Source: Microbacterium sp. (GTDB lineage Bacteria > Actinomycetota > Actinomycetes > Actinomycetales > Microbacteriaceae). From it: a stretch of 12,868 bases of DNA. The notes under the pieces were generated by a model that ran no database searches, was not told the DNA's origin, and was given only the letters and a program-made list of their open reading frames with translations. Where the stretch lies: assembly GCA_003248845.1 (NCBI GenBank), contig QFPD01000056.1, forward strand, positions 1 through 12,868, given 5' to 3'. Below, in pieces: positions 12,566 through 12,868 of this stretch; the stretch's first letter is position 1; each line of letters opens with the position of its first letter. The position numbers and the translations under genes are program-made.

Positions 12566-12868
12566 ATGTCCACCCTCACCACTCCCGACGTCTCGACCCC
12601 GGTGCCGCAGCCGGCCGGCGAACGGCCGACACCGGCGCGCGCATTCAGCCTCGCCCAGCTGTGGCAGGCGCTCCCTGGCGCCGTGCGCAAGCTGAACCCC
12701 GCGGCGCTGTGGCGGAACCCCGTCATGTTCCTCGTCTGGGTCGGCGCGGCGCTCACGACCGCGATCGCGATCGCCGAGCCGTTCCTCGGCGGGCCCGAGG
12801 CCTCCGGCGGCAGCCCGGTGCCCCTCGGATTCACGTGGGGTATCGCGATCTGGCTCTGGATCACGGTC
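12566..12868 (+). CDS. kdpB: KdpB, ATP-hydrolysing subunit of the Kdp ATPase, N-terminal part
   Basis: The first 101 codons before the window ends. Residues 1-27 are a Pro/Thr-rich cytoplasmic tail. Then come [18 protein letters not shown] (28-45) and [20 protein letters not shown] (47-66), the typical KdpB approach to and first transmembrane helix, followed by the start of the second helix ([14 protein letters not shown]). KdpB is the P-type ATPase subunit that powers K+ import through KdpA. The P-loop DKTGT and the rest lie beyond the window. ATG is one base after the kdpA stop (TGACATG). Confidence 0.95.
   Translation, partial: MSTLTTPDVSTPVPQPAGERPTPARAFSLAQLWQALPGAVRKLNPAALWRNPVMFLVWVGAALTTAIAIAEPFLGGPEASGGSPVPLGFTWGIAIWLWITV

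Noticed and set aside
1-12868. Mobile element, prophage or defence island
   Set aside because: No transposase, integrase, phage or nuclease genes are present, and composition is even apart from the small AT-richer padR operator region.

Overview
The window looks like chromosome from a high-GC actinobacterium, most likely Microbacterium or a close Microbacteriaceae relative. The evidence is G/C at almost every third codon position, frequent GTG starts, start/stop overlaps (GTGA, ATGA, TGATG), apparent leaderless promoters of the form TAnnnT-N6-GTG, and a strong excess of the heptamer GGATGCC/GGCATCC. This assignment rests on composition and protein style, not on a database search. Genes are packed tightly and no stretch over 300 bases lacks a gene.

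Layout. (1) Positions 1-1207 hold the tail of a GH13 alpha-glucosidase followed one base later by a LacI-family repressor, a local sugar-use regulator. (2) Positions 1208-1363 are intergenic and hold a long-loop inverted repeat and a leaderless promoter. (3) Positions 1364-3453 hold an M20 amidohydrolase coupled by a GTGA overlap to a membrane-anchored protein with a (KPP)4 stalk and an unrecognised extracellular domain. (4) Converging on it, with a 22-base tail overlap, is a broken VanZ-RDD membrane protein gene (3432-4360, minus): the second half of the VanZ domain is absent and the RDD half continues in another frame. (5) Positions 4378-6441 encode a KimA-type K+ permease of the APC superfamily. 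(6) Positions 6442-6677 are intergenic, with a terminator-like hairpin, two tandem copies of a palindromic repeat and a leaderless promoter. (7) Positions 6678-9710 form a coupled sufS-sufU-ndh set: cysteine desulfurase, Fe-S assembly/sulfur-transfer protein and type II NADH dehydrogenase. The last appears to lack about 40 internal residues. (8) Positions 9715-10521 (minus) are a padR - DUF1048 - 30-aa membrane protein operon. (9) Positions 10522-10700 are a divergent control region with several GTAC-type palindromes and a tandem 11-bp direct repeat. (10) From 10701 to the right edge runs the high-affinity K+ ATPase operon: a 28-aa membrane peptide, kdpF, kdpA and the start of kdpB, every junction overlapping or one base apart.

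Potassium uptake recurs: a KimA-like symporter and a Kdp pump lie about 4 kb apart. I see no complete new defence or mobile system. The parts most worth following up are the small proteins (28 and 30 aa), the palindromic intergenic repeats, the padR/kdp control region, and the two apparent internal gene deletions, which could be real or assembly artefacts.
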